From NCBI GenBank assembly GCA_023014365.1, contig JAEBUN010000013.1:496001-560000 (forward strand): a stretch of 64,000 nt of DNA, read 5' to 3'. Under the pieces are notes generated by a model. The model was not told the origin of the DNA. It did not search any database and was given only the letters and a program-made list of their open reading frames with translations. Both the position numbers and the translations under genes were made by a program. This DNA comes from Lepiota brunneoincarnata. Lineage: Eukaryota; Basidiomycota; Agaricomycetes; Agaricales; Agaricaceae. Below, in pieces: positions 46,270 to 57,645 of this stretch (the first letter of the stretch is position 1; each line of letters starts with the position of its first letter).

Positions 46270-46690
46270 TTATTCGGGAGACTTGCTTTTCCGGAAATCT
46301 GTCAGTAGTCCGAAAAAGGTATTGGTCATAGACGCTGTCAGATATTGCCCTTGGCCGAACACCACTATCAGCTGATTAGATTGGGACGAGACGCCACAGG
46401 AGTCTACCCAATCAGCCACTTCATTTAGAATATCAGTGGCTGTAAGGCGGTCTGGAAGCACGTCCTGAACCGTATCATGACCTTTACACCTCCATGAATG
46501 ATATAAATATCTTCCGGATTGACGACAGTGGGAAGACTTGATATCAGATGACATTTAAGATGTTGCACCACCTCGTTCTGCCCGTTCAAGACCACAAACA
46601 CTGACGATTGAAAATAGATCGGAAGGTGAAGGTGAATTCTCGGGAGAGCATGCGCGGTTAGACTATGGAAGAGAAGTGATAGTCTGCACG
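46270..46690 (-). pseudogene. Unrecognised gene fragment between the two reductases
   Basis: Two frames on the minus strand read as one protein after a small indel near 46475: SSVFVVLNGQNEVVQHL, then SSLPTVVNPEDIYIIHGG, then DTVQDVLPDRLTATDIL and NQLIVVFGQGQYLTASMTNT. The alternation of hydrophobic strands and polar helices looks like a genuine alpha/beta domain, but I do not recognise the family. It has no clear start and no splice sites that rescue the frame. Confidence 0.35.
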
Positions 46691-46699
46691 TCAAGACCT

Positions 46700-47860
46700 C
46701 CTAGAGCTTAGAATAGTCGCAGAAGCACCGTTCCTCCCTCAATTCTAATACGAAGCTGCTACATAATTCTGTAACTATCGGCGATATTCTGTAAACTTCT
46801 TTTCGGCCGTTATGATACGCACTATCTGCTCTCAGAAAAAGCCGACCGCGCGCATATCAGTTACCCACAACGCCGTCTCCTTGGACTCGAAGGGTCGAAC
46901 AGTGCATATAGCCTCAGTGCTCACTGTGAAAGTCGACGCGCCGTGAGGTACGCAACAACTACACTTAGTTCAGGCGAAAGAGCAGGGACGGGACGTGTAT
47001 TACAACTCCTCTAGCTACATCCACTTTAATCCTCTTATTTGCCTAATCTAAGTCGGATTCTGCTTCTCCAACTGCTCCTCGTCTTCTCTACCCCGCCATG
47101 TCATTCTCAACATCTTCTCCTGTAGCTGTCTCGTAAGCGTCGTTTAAAGCCAAGGGCTTACACACTATTTGTCTTGCGCTTTCTGTGTGTGTCGAACCAC
47201 GTCAATGCAAATGACCCCCGTTCTACCAGAGGGATAAAGTCCGACTATCACGGCACATACTTCGTCCAGGCATCACCTTCAATTTGTCCACCTCCAATAT
47301 CTTACTCTTTATTATATATTCTAGCTGCTATACTGGCATCAAACGCAATCTACCGTCCGAACGCGATCTGCCGATATTCCGGGTCGGAGTTAAGACTCGA
47401 TTCACGCTGTCACTTTGTGACTAGACAAAGGGTATACTATTTTCAACGCTTCCTTTGCCAGAGTTTTCTCCTTCTTGCTTGCCGCTCGGTCCCGTAAATC
47501 TCGCATCATACCCTATGGGTATAAGTATATAGCTACTTGTCGTGAAGACAGAAAGCTGATACCTTGACTCCCAGAATCCTTGGAACGGCTATGGGCACTG
47601 CCGCGTCCACAAGTCGTTGTAGACATGCAAGGCACAGGGGATCAAGGTAATACACCAATGCAGCCATTATTTCCTTCAAACATTGTTTAGGTTGGTACAC
47701 AGGTTTTTCGCTCATGCTCTGCACCAGATATGATGTCTCTCATGCATCCGCGCGTGGGTACGTCAACTCTTAGCTTGGTTTCAGTGTCAACTCTGACACA
47801 ATTCTGTTACATTGGTCCATGGCCGATATTCTCTTTACTACTATATATATGCTACTTACC
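46700..47860. other. Intergenic stretch between the reductases
   Basis: Small frames only. A minus frame at 47724-47568 (MSEKPVYQPKQCLKE, followed by a GTATCA donor-like site) could be an exon, unsupported. Confidence 0.4.
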
Positions 47861-50800
47861 TTCAAAAAAATCCGACTGCACGCATGTACGTTACCCAAGA
47901 TACCGCATCCATGTACTCAAGGGGACGAACGGTGAATATAGCTTCACTAATGTCCCGTGCTTTCTTTGTGTCAAACCTTGTCAACCCAATCGACTCCAGC
48001 TCTGTAATCCCACTCCGTGAAACCATCGAGCTAGCTTTCTCAACTCCCTGGAAGAAAGTTAAGAGCTTAATTGCAGGGCTAGTGACGGAGGCATTCAGTA
48101 TGGATCCAAGACAAAAAGAGGAACAGAACCTACAACGCTATCAAAATCAGGTTCGGCCTCAGCTGCCTTGTCTTCTAATCGCTGTATCCATTCCGCGAAA
48201 GGAATCAAGGGAAGCGAACTCTGGCCTACGCGCAATTCCCGAACGACAGCGTCACGGACAGACGCAATAAGATCCTTCCACAGAACTGGCCGAGGGTGGA
48301 CGAGATTCATAACGAACGGAGGCCGAGCTTCTGAAAATGCTATATCCAGGATTGCCTGCGCCGCAGTGTGAATAGGAAGCCAAGAAACAACCTGTGAGTA
48401 TTGCGATGAGTACTGGGACTCTGTCGTAATAGCAGAACCCGCTCACCCCAGCCATCTCTGGGAAACCATCGAGGGCTATGCTAGATTTGATAAGTATGGG
48501 GAACCAGTCTGTGGTCGCCCATGCCCCATTGGGTAAGCCGCCACAGAGCTGGCCAATGCGCAAAGAGCAAGCGCGTAGCCCGCTGAGCTGGAGAATCTGC
48601 AAAGGTGATGAGATATAGTAACTGGCATATTTCAAAAGGCCACGTACACGCTCGCATGCATACTTTCCTTCTCCATAACCACCACCAACGGCGAATCCAG
48701 TGTCCCTGATAACCCTTTCAGGGTAAGGCCCAAGACGTTGATCCCAAGATTGACTAGAGGCAATGGAAGATGTGAACAAGAATCGCAGATCGGAGGCATG
48801 GGGACTTTGGCGCGCGAGATCAATCAGATTTCGCGTGCCTCGAATGTGGGGTTCGAAAGAAGTCAATGTTAGGTTAAAATCGAGTCTCCAAGCAGCGTGA
48901 ATGATGATAGTGACAGAGCATTGAATCTATAGCATGAATGATTAACACGAAACTCACACAATAAAACTCATAGCCAACCTCATCGTAAACTCGATTGCGC
49001 TAGGCCGAGATTATCGTCTGATACCTCTCCTTCCACATAGCGGAGCTTGATAGATTTCAGGAGTTCTACATCAAGCCCCCTGTCCTCGAATCGTTCGCGG
49101 TGCCGCTGGTCTATGGACTGATTACTGTGGCGATTGAGTGCATAAACGATTCGAACATTCTTGTCCTTGAGGAGAGCAGCGAGAATCTCCGAGCCGAGAT
49201 TTCCTGTGGATCCAGTCAAGAGAACAACGGAACCTCCGGGGCGACATTCAGATGAGTCGCCCAACCCAGCTGAATATTTAGCTATCATGTCATCAACAGT
49301 GCCTTTTCCGCTGATGGCGGCCTGGGCTTGGTTGGGTTTGTCGACAAGAGTGCAGATAAACTCGGCCAGGCTATCAATGGTTGGGTAGCGGTATATCGTG
49401 TTTTGGGAGATATTATATGTAGTTTTTCTCAGCTCCTCCGAGGAGCGTAATGATCGCATAATACGCGTGTGAAGGGAAGCGGCACTTAAACTGGGCAAAG
49501 TCCCATAAGCAGCATTGACTTGAAGGGAATTGTGGTATAATCGCACCTGTCAAACCCTTGTTCAAAGATATCCTTGCTGGTCGACAAATCCTCTCGTGAC
49601 TGAATGTCGCTAGCCTGAATCTTCAACCAACCCTTGAGTGTAGAAAGCCTCCAATTCTTTGGTGGTGCAATTTTCTCAACACCTGCCGTTGATTCCGCCT
49701 CTTCATATCTAGAATAGATTAAGTAAACTGGACGTAACTTCTCTGAGTGTACTCACAGGGTATTAATTTCTTCGCTGTATGCTTGTAATGCAGCCTTCCT
49801 CATAACTGTTCCTTTGGCAGCACGCGGTAAAGGCTTATCTTGGCTCGTGAATATAATCATTTCTTTGAATATTCTGCTGAACGCCGGTGCGGTTTGATTC
49901 GCCTCCTCCACCAACGGCCTAGTTTTACCTAAATATACGAGCTAGAGCTAAAATCAGCAAGGGACACTGACCATATTTGGTCTCGCAGGGCAACTTGATT
50001 TCCGGGATTGCTGGTGTCGGAATTGTACTCTCGCGGTTCAATAAGAACTCCCGTCCGATCGCGTTCTCGTCCAAACATTACAACTCCCTGGATGCTTTTG
50101 TTGTTTCCCTATCGTCAGCGAAGAACAAAGGTGATCCAGAGATTAGGTGACGCACAATGGGCTACTAGAAATGATATTCTCCATGGGGGTAGGCACCGTT
50201 TTCTCTCCGGATGAGTGGACGATCACATCATCAACGCGGGCAACCCTGTCATATATCTGAGTTTGACTGAATTATACAAAAAGCTAGGATAAGTGCTTAC
50301 ACTTTCCACAAATCAGGATATTCAGGGTGCTTGACGAAGAGGTCCGATGTTGCATATCCTCGTGGTTCAGTCATATTTTCAACAGCAGGGTGGTGAGTGA
50401 CAGAGGTCTATAAACATTTAAATGAATTAATAGCGGAGAGTTCGCGGGGTTTATGCAACCTACCAGGGATCCGACATTCATAAGTTCCATTCTCATGACT
50501 TTCCCACTGGATCCTGCTCTTCTCACTAAATTCAACCCACTCCCAATATTTTGCACCTCGGCGCTCGGGGCGGACCACAGTTGGGGCGCCAAACTCGGTG
50601 GCCCCATATATGGCCCTGATATTAACGCCAGCCTCGACAAGAGATTTTCCAACTCTTTCCGAAAGAGGACCACCTGTATAACTCTGCAAATAATGAGCAG
50701 ACTGTACGCACAGACACCCTTTCTTGCTTACCACAAGTCCTAATGTCTTCAAGTAGTTGACCGACTCTCGTGACTGAGCCCACAAATGCAACATTGCAGG

Positions 50801-51796
50801 GATAATAGTCAGACCATTTGATTGTGTTCGTTTCAAATGCTCCATTACACTATCAGGTGTCGGCATGATAGGGAGAGAAGTTGGTGTGTGGACAGCAGGG
50901 GGATAGAGTGTGATAGTCATTGCACCATAAAGCGGTAGCAACAGCTGGGTATAGACACCCAGGGTATGAAAAGGTGGAAGTGCCATGCTTCCCATCCGCA
51001 AGCGGGGGGTGTATTGGAGGAGTATTGGTACTTCTTTAGGCAGGAGTTAGGTGCCTGAGAATGCAGAGCCGCACGGATGAACTCACGAAAGGTTGCCCAT
51101 TCCACCAAGCTTTGATGGGTTTGTGGAATGGACTTGGGTAGGCCAGTGCTCCCGGAGGAATGCAGGAACAGAGCAACATTATCCACCGGTGCGCGTTGAA
51201 AAGGTCGCGGGTACGGATTGTGCGGGTCCAAATCAGTTTCTGAACCGAGCTTGGGGTAAATATGCTCGAGTGTCGGCATCTCCGTTATCCGTAAGGACCA
51301 GCTTTCACTGTCCCGTTTGATCTCTTCGTCAATTCCCTTTAAGAGATCCGTCAATGTTGCTTGTGTCGCCAAAAGCTCGTGCGACCAGGTGTTCTTGAGC
51401 ATGTTGACGATTGCACGGGGAGAGTTACGCGGGGAAATCGGAAATGGCTAGAAATAACCACGTTAGGGATAAGCAGAACTCGCGGTATGTAATATACTGT
51501 ACCACAAAACCGGCTCTCATAACGCCAATGACGATTGTTTGATAGAGGAACGTGTCTGCGAGCAGGATAATAGCAATAGCCCGTCCGTCGATTCCAGTGC
51601 GATAGGGCCGAATGTGATGCGAAACTCGATCGCATGCTCGAGCAAATTCAAGGAAAGTGATGTTTGTGGTTTGTCCAACGTCTTGACTGAACGTATAGAT
51701 GACCTCCTTTGCATTATGCTCAAGGTGAAAGTCAAGAGCCTCGGGAAGACTGACAGATCCGTCAAGGGGAGGGCATTTCAATGTGTCGCTGGCCAT
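47861..51796 (-). CDS. NRPS-like adenylate-forming reductase 2 (A-T-R), two frameshifts
   Basis: Same architecture and intron positions as the gene at 42167-46150, with clear protein similarity throughout. Starts MASDTLKCPPLDGSVSLPE. Adenylation: LHSSGSTGLPKSIPQTHQ, YGATEFGAPT. Thiolation: DSLSA split by an intron in the same codon. Reductase: VVLLTGSTGNLGSEILAALL, FTSSIASSQ, GYGEGKYACERV (YxxxK), then IGQLCGGLPNGAWATTDWFP. It ends AVSWVTYMRAVGFF at a TGA near 47861. Extra single bases appear at about 50463-50468 (beside the CRI splice donor) and at 48990-49000 (after DDNLGL). Both genes face the same way, which suggests tandem duplication within a small metabolic locus; the product cannot be named. 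Confidence 0.85.
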
Positions 51797-52425
51797 TTTG
51801 GATTGTGCCTAGTAGCCGACCCCCGCATCAGGTGCCTTTATAACCATAGAAAGGCGGTGAGAGTGCTTGATCACAATGACGTTGAATCCCGCTACTATGA
51901 TGCTTGGTTGCTGTTGTCGCATTTGATGTGTGTCCTTTCAATCATGATCACTGGGAAAAAGCCGCTCCTGTGAGAGACTCGTGCTCATCGCTTGCGGTTT
52001 GGCCCTGAATCTGACCCAGAATCGGGCTGCAGGGGGGACGAAGAATATCAGGAAGCAGATTAATCCCAACTAAAATAATCACTAAGGGGACCCCTGAAAC
52101 TATCTGAACTTCTGAGCGCTGGCACTGAAAGTACTCGGGATGATGTACAGCATTTATTTTGGGCCGAAGAATCCTTCAGGACGAATGAGGCAAGGACGCA
52201 ACAGAGCTGGCCCCGCACGACAGGTGGAATTTTAATCTAGAACCTCCTAAAGGACCCGAGATGAACGGGCAATATCATTTCGATGGAGAGAAATTGCATG
52301 GAACCATGCTTCCATGCCGCCCCCCGTTCACACACATAATCAAGAACTCAACCTCAAGCCCAATAAGGCGAATAGTTCCGAACGAGCCGCAATTAATAGT
52401 AGAGCATGGGCAGACAGGCTTGATA
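51797..52425. other. Upstream region of reductase 2
   Basis: No gene recognised. Contains the reductase 2 promoter and ends at the TA target of the pogo-like element. Confidence 0.5.
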
Positions 52426-52477
52426 CAGTCGAATCTCTCTTAACCGATAGGCCTCGGTCACACCCTAACACTATCGG

Positions 52478-52954
52478 TTACGACAGCTTATCGGGTTTGA
52501 AAAAGTAGAGAGAATAGAGTATTATTATGTAATTCTTTTCGAGATGCAATACATGGGTGTTAAAGCGTCGTAAATCAAGCCTTCGAAGAGAAATAATCAG
52601 TGATAGATGTGTTCTTGAGAGAAGCGCCTCTTGCAACCTCTGAACAGCATCCATTTCTTCCTTTCCCAATCCATTCATTTCCATCTTGTCACCATTGGAG
52701 CGTGCCCTAAGTAAACTGACAACTTGCTCCTCCCAGACAAGATTGTCCTCATTATCCAGCCAATCCTCATCCCCAGTTGAAATAGGCTGTTTCTTGGCCA
52801 ACGCTGCTTCAAGTTCTGCCTTCTGTGATTGCATTTGTTTTTTCAGAGCTTCCTGAGAACTTTGATTGAAATAGTAGTCATTTTTGAGAAAGTAAGTGTC
52901 GAATGTGAGGTAGAATAAAGGGTACCAAAAATTTTCATTGCCACCAAAAGTCAC
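52478..52954 (-). pseudogene. Possible C-terminal remnant of a pogo-type transposase
   Basis: A 158-residue frame whose middle is a Lys/Glu/Gln-rich helix (QKAELEAALAKKQPIS) followed by GDEDWLDNEDNLVWEEQVV. Placement inside the pogo-like element and the basic/acidic helical composition fit the C-terminal tail of fungal DDE_1 transposases. No catalytic residues remain, so the assignment is by context. Confidence 0.4.
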
Positions 52955-53104
52955 ACAAAATGTGTTATTAAAGGCCAGACCTGTTGTATTCTAGAATATT
53001 CCATTCATTATTATGGGCGTCTCATAAGTCCCTATTGGTTTTGGTCCCCCAAATTACCTATCGGTTATGGGGCCCAAATCCCTGCTAACCAATTTGGTTA
53101 CTAC

Positions 53105-53818
53105 TGAAGAGAACTCGACTCTTCAGCACGTGAAAGGCGCCGAAACAAAACCGAAACACGATCGAAACACGATCGAAACAGCGCTAACACGAACAAACAA
53201 AGGGGCGAGTGTGGTTGGCGGAACAACCACTGGGCTTCGAAAACCGGGAAAGACGAGATAATTGCGAGAGAGCGAGAGAGAGAGGGAGAATGAGACTGAG
53301 AGGGAGTTTTTGGGTCCTATATTGACTGCCGAGCTCATAAGTGAGCTCGGAACTTTATATACAAGTAAATTATTGTACTAGCTATGTTTTCTGTACCGAA
53401 ACGGATCGAAAAATCGAGAGATAATTATACTAGAACAAATCTGGAGAATAAGGAACGTGAAACAGGAGAGATCGTGAAGTTTTCACGACTACGTTAACAG
53501 GGAAATGGGAAAACAGAATAGAAAAGATGAAAGGGGTGGTATGCGAGGCTCAGAGGAGTCTATATATGGGGAGAAAACTTATGCTATGGTTCAAGTTCAG
53601 GGAAAGGAATAGAAAAGTAGTGAAAATTTATTTGTTAGGGAATGTAAGAGGTTTCGAGTGAAAGGGATATGTCGCGAAATGATAACGGCTTTGTTCAGCT
53701 GGGCGCTCCGAGTTTCTTGATCCGAGTTTGGATTTCGGGTTCCGAGTTTGGGTTCCGAGTCCTACGAGAGGTGGCATAAGGCAGCCTTTGCAGGTGTAGC
53801 CGCTTGCCCACCTCTACA
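53105..53818 (-). repeat. 3' LTR of element C
   Basis: In element orientation TGTAGAGGTGGGC to TTCTCTTCA; includes a tatatata-type box, a gagctcataagtgagctc palindrome near 53330 and a (ga)n tract near 53270. Confidence 0.9.
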
Positions 53819-53995
53819 TCTCCTGGGTACTTAAGAAACTGACCTCCCGGTCAGAGCGACGGTGGGTTTGCAAGTGTTTGAGGGGAGCCAGAATTGTGGG
53901 AAAGAGAGGGGGGAAGAGCGTCAAAGAGTTATTGTGGGCAGGTACTGTGATATTGGCAGCGATGAGAGGAAGTGGTGAACGAGGTGGTTGAACAC

Positions 53996-56900
53996 CTAAT
54001 TCGGCTTGATGGGAGTTACGTCCCAAGATAGGATCGAGCCTTCGATATGCGGGGATTGGTCCTGGTCGGCTGTCACTCGCTGTAACTCATCTCGATGGGA
54101 AGGTTCCGTGTCATATGTGTACTCCTCGAGGGCCTCAGGTGGCATATCCGTGATTTTCGTGACCGGTATCGTGCGAAGATCGCGTGGGTGATAAGGGACA
54201 AGCCGGAAGGCTGCAAAGCGAAGCTTGGAGATTGAGCCATCAAGCTCGGCAAGAATGTATGATCCTCCAGTTGTCTTCCTGAGTACCATGAGTGGCCCGT
54301 AATACCTAGGCTTGGTCTTGCTGCCCACATCGTGGTCGTATCGTGAATTTCTGACCAAAACGAGAGAGCCAGGTGAGAAATCGAAGTTCCAAATTGAATT
54401 AGAATACTTCTCGTTGAACTGTCGTATAGACTCGAAACGAGCCTTGAGTACCATATCCTTAACCTTTGTCAGGTCCTGTGGCCGCTTTTGAAGCTGAATT
54501 GCCCGGGCTGCAAGGAGATCGGCTGTTGAGAGGGGCTTGGTGAGATTTGGTGCGAGGTATGTAGCTTCAGCGAGATCGAAGGGAAGGAGGGGTTCGATGC
54601 CATGTGCTATGTAATAAGGTGAGTACCCCGTAGATTTTTGAATGGATACTCGTTCAGCCCAGAAAACGGAGGGTGCTACTGTAGTCCATCTTTTCTCGTC
54701 TCCCTCAGCTGCCTTTACCAAGGCCTCTCGGACATCAAAATGTCGACGCTCCACGGGACCATTTGCTCGAGAGTTGTAGGGTGAGATCCGGATGTGATTT
54801 ATCTTGTATTTTTGTGCAAGGAATTCGACTGCTTGTACGAAGGCGGGGCCATTGTCAGTTACTATTTCTTCGATAGCGCCCCATCTGCAGAGGATATCTT
54901 CAAAAACAAAGGTTCCAAGGGTTCGGGCATTCTCGAGACGAAGCATTCGCCACTCGGGGTATGAGGATAGGGAGCAACGTGCGTGGATGATGTAGTGGTA
55001 GCCATTTGACTTTGGCATGAACATTGTGTCTATGTAAGCTTTTCGGAAGAGGGTGAATGGGGTAGGGACCGTAGGGGGGATATAGAAATGATGGGAAAGT
55101 CTTGTCTGGCACTCGTGGCATGTTTGGATGTACCAGCGTACGTCCTGGTCGAGATGTGGCCACCAGAACCGTTCCAGAAGTCGTATGCGGACAGTGAAGA
55201 TCCCCTTGTGTCCCATTTCATCATGGGCCTGACGGATGAGCTTGTAGCGATTTTTCTCGGGTACCACCAGCTTGTGCTTCATCTTTAAGTCCTTCTTCCA
55301 AAGCCTGCCGTCTCGCACGAAAAAACCCGATGCAAATCGAATAAATCGTTTGAAGGCATCGTCAGCCTTGTCCAGAGGTCGTATGGGATCACTGAGGAAC
55401 GCTTGAACTTGTTTGAGCTCAAGATCGCGAAGTTTTGCCTTATCCGAGCGAGGGATGGTGGGAGGAGATGATGTAGAGGGAGGAGAGGTTTCGCTTGAAA
55501 GGATTTCAATGTTTGCTGACCTGGGAATGATGTTGGAGGGTGTAGGATACCCAAGGGAGTACACGGATGCTTGAAGCGTTCCGATTTCATTCAAAACTTC
55601 GATAGCGAATGTGTTTGAGGCCCAAGGCCACCAGGAATCGTTGGAGGGTGCAGAGGGGTGATGAGGGCATGAATTGCTGAATGAGTTTGCAGAGTCGATC
55701 CATTCTTCGTAGTCGTCATTGATTTCAGGGTCTTCTGGGGCTCGGGGGCGTCGTGATAGACCATCTGGGCCATGTTCCTTGCCAGGAATATGCCTAAGTC
55801 GAAAATCAAATAGCAGAATCGCCGAAATCCAGCGGTTGACAGCTGCAGAAGGTTGGATATCTGGATTGTTAATCATACCCTTGATATACTTCGCGTCAAC
55901 CTCCACAACCAAGTTCCCCACCCCAATAATCCATATCCTGACGTCCTTCAATGCTCGAAATAGCCCAAATAGCTCTAGCTTAGCTTGAGAGTACCGGGAT
56001 TCACGTTCGTTGAGGGTGATTGACCCAAATCTTGATGGGTATCGCTTTGTATCGTCCCCTAGTTGTGAAAGGATGTATCCAACTGCGATTTTCGATGTAT
56101 CAACACCTAAGATGACCTCGTTAGCACTTGTATAATCAATGGCTCGTATGCATGGCGAGTTTCTTGCTAATTCTTTCAACACATCCATTGCAGCTCGTTC
56201 TGCATTCCCAAATTCGAAATCTACTCCTTTCTTCGTCAATTTGACCAGGGGTCGCGAGATTGCTGCAAAATCTTGAAGAAAAATGCGAAAAGTACCAAGG
56301 GTGCCGAGAAACCCTCGGACCTCAGTGACAGTGGAGCATGGGGGCCAATCAAGGACCTTTTGGATCCGTGAGGTGTCGGGAAGTCGTCCCTCATATGTAC
56401 ATAGATGTCCCACCACAACGGCTGATGGAGTGCAGAAGCGAGATTTTGGCCCTGAAAATGTTCCTCCAGCATGCTTGATCCGTTGTATAATTCGGTTGAC
56501 ATTCTGGAGATGTTCCCATACGAAACGTCGAACTCCAGGATTCTCGGCTATGGTCTCGTAGCCATCATTGATTTCGTATCGCGTTTTCGGCCCTTTAATT
56601 GGGACATCGTCGACGAAGGGAAGGGCAGTATGTGGGATTTCATCCTGGAGGAGGAACGTGAGATCACCTTGCTGAATTTGCATTGAGTTGGTGTATCCCA
56701 TGGGGATCGAGGTGAGGCGTAGAGTCCCAAGAGGAGATTGAAATGTGGTAAGATCGCGAGATTCAGGTGCTAGAGCACGCTGGTCAAAGCCAACAAAGAG
56801 ATCAAATATCCCGTAGCATCCACGACCGCCAAAGGACTCAGCGTATGTTTCTACAATTGGTGGAACTCCTGCATCCTTGATCGTGACGGCATTGAGGGGC

Positions 56901-57238
56901 TGGAGATCATGTACAAGCCTAAGTGATTTGCCATCCTTTTTGAGCACACAGAACCATCGCGATCGATAGGACGAGTTTGAAGGCTCGTAAACACCTCCGG
57001 CAATCTTTGCCTTGATGACCTCGACTACTTGTTGGAAGTTTCCAGGAGGGATGGGTATGTTTCGGAGCGACCAGGGGACATGTTCGATGGTGGGTATAAC
57101 AATGGGATCAAAATATTCACTTGAGAACTTGCCCTTCTCGTCTTCGCTCCATGCGAACCCAAGTTCCTGGGTTCTGATTAGGTAATGGATCAATTTCTCT
57201 TCTTCGGGCCATAGGAACCCATCTGGGTTAACATCCAT
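53996..57238 (-). CDS. Pol of element C: RT, RNase H, integrase
   Basis: 1080 residues, uninterrupted from MDVNPDGFLWPEE. RT: RSRWFCVLKKDGKSLRLVHD, DLFVGFDQRALAPESR, catalytic FVDD in PFVDDVPIKG (the YxDD box with Phe). RNase H: ILGVDTSKIAVGYIL and VEVDAKYIKGM. Integrase: zinc-binding HDEMGHKG and CHECQ, core D in AYIDTMFMPK, D in IVTDNGPAF and E in NGPVERRH, then a GPF/Y-like PRYYGPLMVLRKTTGGSY. No chromodomain. The conserved homology continues upstream of the ATG (LPEDYRIIRRIPTDP) as far as a TGA near 57390, so the true polyprotein junction may lie farther 5' and be frameshifted from Gag-protease. Confidence 0.95.
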   Translation of the reverse strand: MDVNPDGFLWPEEEKLIHYLIRTQELGFAWSEDEKGKFSSEYFDPIVIPTIEHVPWSLRNIPIPPGNFQQVVEVIKAKIAGGVYEPSNSSYRSRWFCVLKKDGKSLRLVHDLQPLNAVTIKDAGVPPIVETYAESFGGRGCYGIFDLFVGFDQRALAPESRDLTTFQSPLGTLRLTSIPMGYTNSMQIQQGDLTFLLQDEIPHTALPFVDDVPIKGPKTRYEINDGYETIAENPGVRRFVWEHLQNVNRIIQRIKHAGGTFSGPKSRFCTPSAVVVGHLCTYEGRLPDTSRIQKVLDWPPCSTVTEVRGFLGTLGTFRIFLQDFAAISRPLVKLTKKGVDFEFGNAERAAMDVLKELARNSPCIRAIDYTSANEVILGVDTSKIAVGYILSQLGDDTKRYPSRFGSITLNERESRYSQAKLELFGLFRALKDVRIWIIGVGNLVVEVDAKYIKGMINNPDIQPSAAVNRWISAILLFDFRLRHIPGKEHGPDGLSRRPRAPEDPEINDDYEEWIDSANSFSNSCPHHPSAPSNDSWWPWASNTFAIEVLNEIGTLQASVYSLGYPTPSNIIPRSANIEILSSETSPPSTSSPPTIPRSDKAKLRDLELKQVQAFLSDPIRPLDKADDAFKRFIRFASGFFVRDGRLWKKDLKMKHKLVVPEKNRYKLIRQAHDEMGHKGIFTVRIRLLERFWWPHLDQDVRWYIQTCHECQTRLSHHFYIPPTVPTPFTLFRKAYIDTMFMPKSNGYHYIIHARCSLSSYPEWRMLRLENARTLGTFVFEDILCRWGAIEEIVTDNGPAFVQAVEFLAQKYKINHIRISPYNSRANGPVERRHFDVREALVKAAEGDEKRWTTVAPSVFWAERVSIQKSTGYSPYYIAHGIEPLLPFDLAEATYLAPNLTKPLSTADLLAARAIQLQKRPQDLTKVKDMVLKARFESIRQFNEKYSNSIWNFDFSPGSLVLVRNSRYDHDVGSKTKPRYYGPLMVLRKTTGGSYILAELDGSISKLRFAAFRLVPYHPRDLRTIPVTKITDMPPEALEEYTYDTEPSHRDELQRVTADQDQSPHIEGSILSWDVTPIKPN

Positions 57239-57645
57239 TGCTGTCTTGCGCTCGAGTGTGTAGCGAGAACCAGGGGAAAAGTTGGGTGGAAAAATAGGAA
57301 GGGTAGGAATATTTTCGAGAGGGTCTGTGGGAATCCGGCGGATGATTCGGTAATCTTCAGGAAGTGTAGTAGCTACTGGCTTGATTCAGTTGGCAACTTT
57401 CTTATAGGCATGGTTTGAGACTGTGTGGTTATAATGTGAGATTTCTGATAAGTTGATTTCATATATTTCTCGAGGCTGATGTAAAGGGGGGAATGGAGTA
57501 CTTGTGAACGCGATTGGTGAGATCATGGACAGGGACAGGTTGATGGTGGAATTAGGAACATTCTGATGGGAAGGTGTGTTGTGTGTGTGGGAATTGGGTA
57601 AGGCTATGCTATCTCCTCGACTATGGTGAGCCGAATCATCGATAT

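Noticed and set aside
57239..57645. An intron joining Gag-protease to Pol in element C
   Set aside because: Pol homology continues upstream of its ATG to a TGA within this gap, so the gap is decayed or frameshifted coding sequence rather than an intron.
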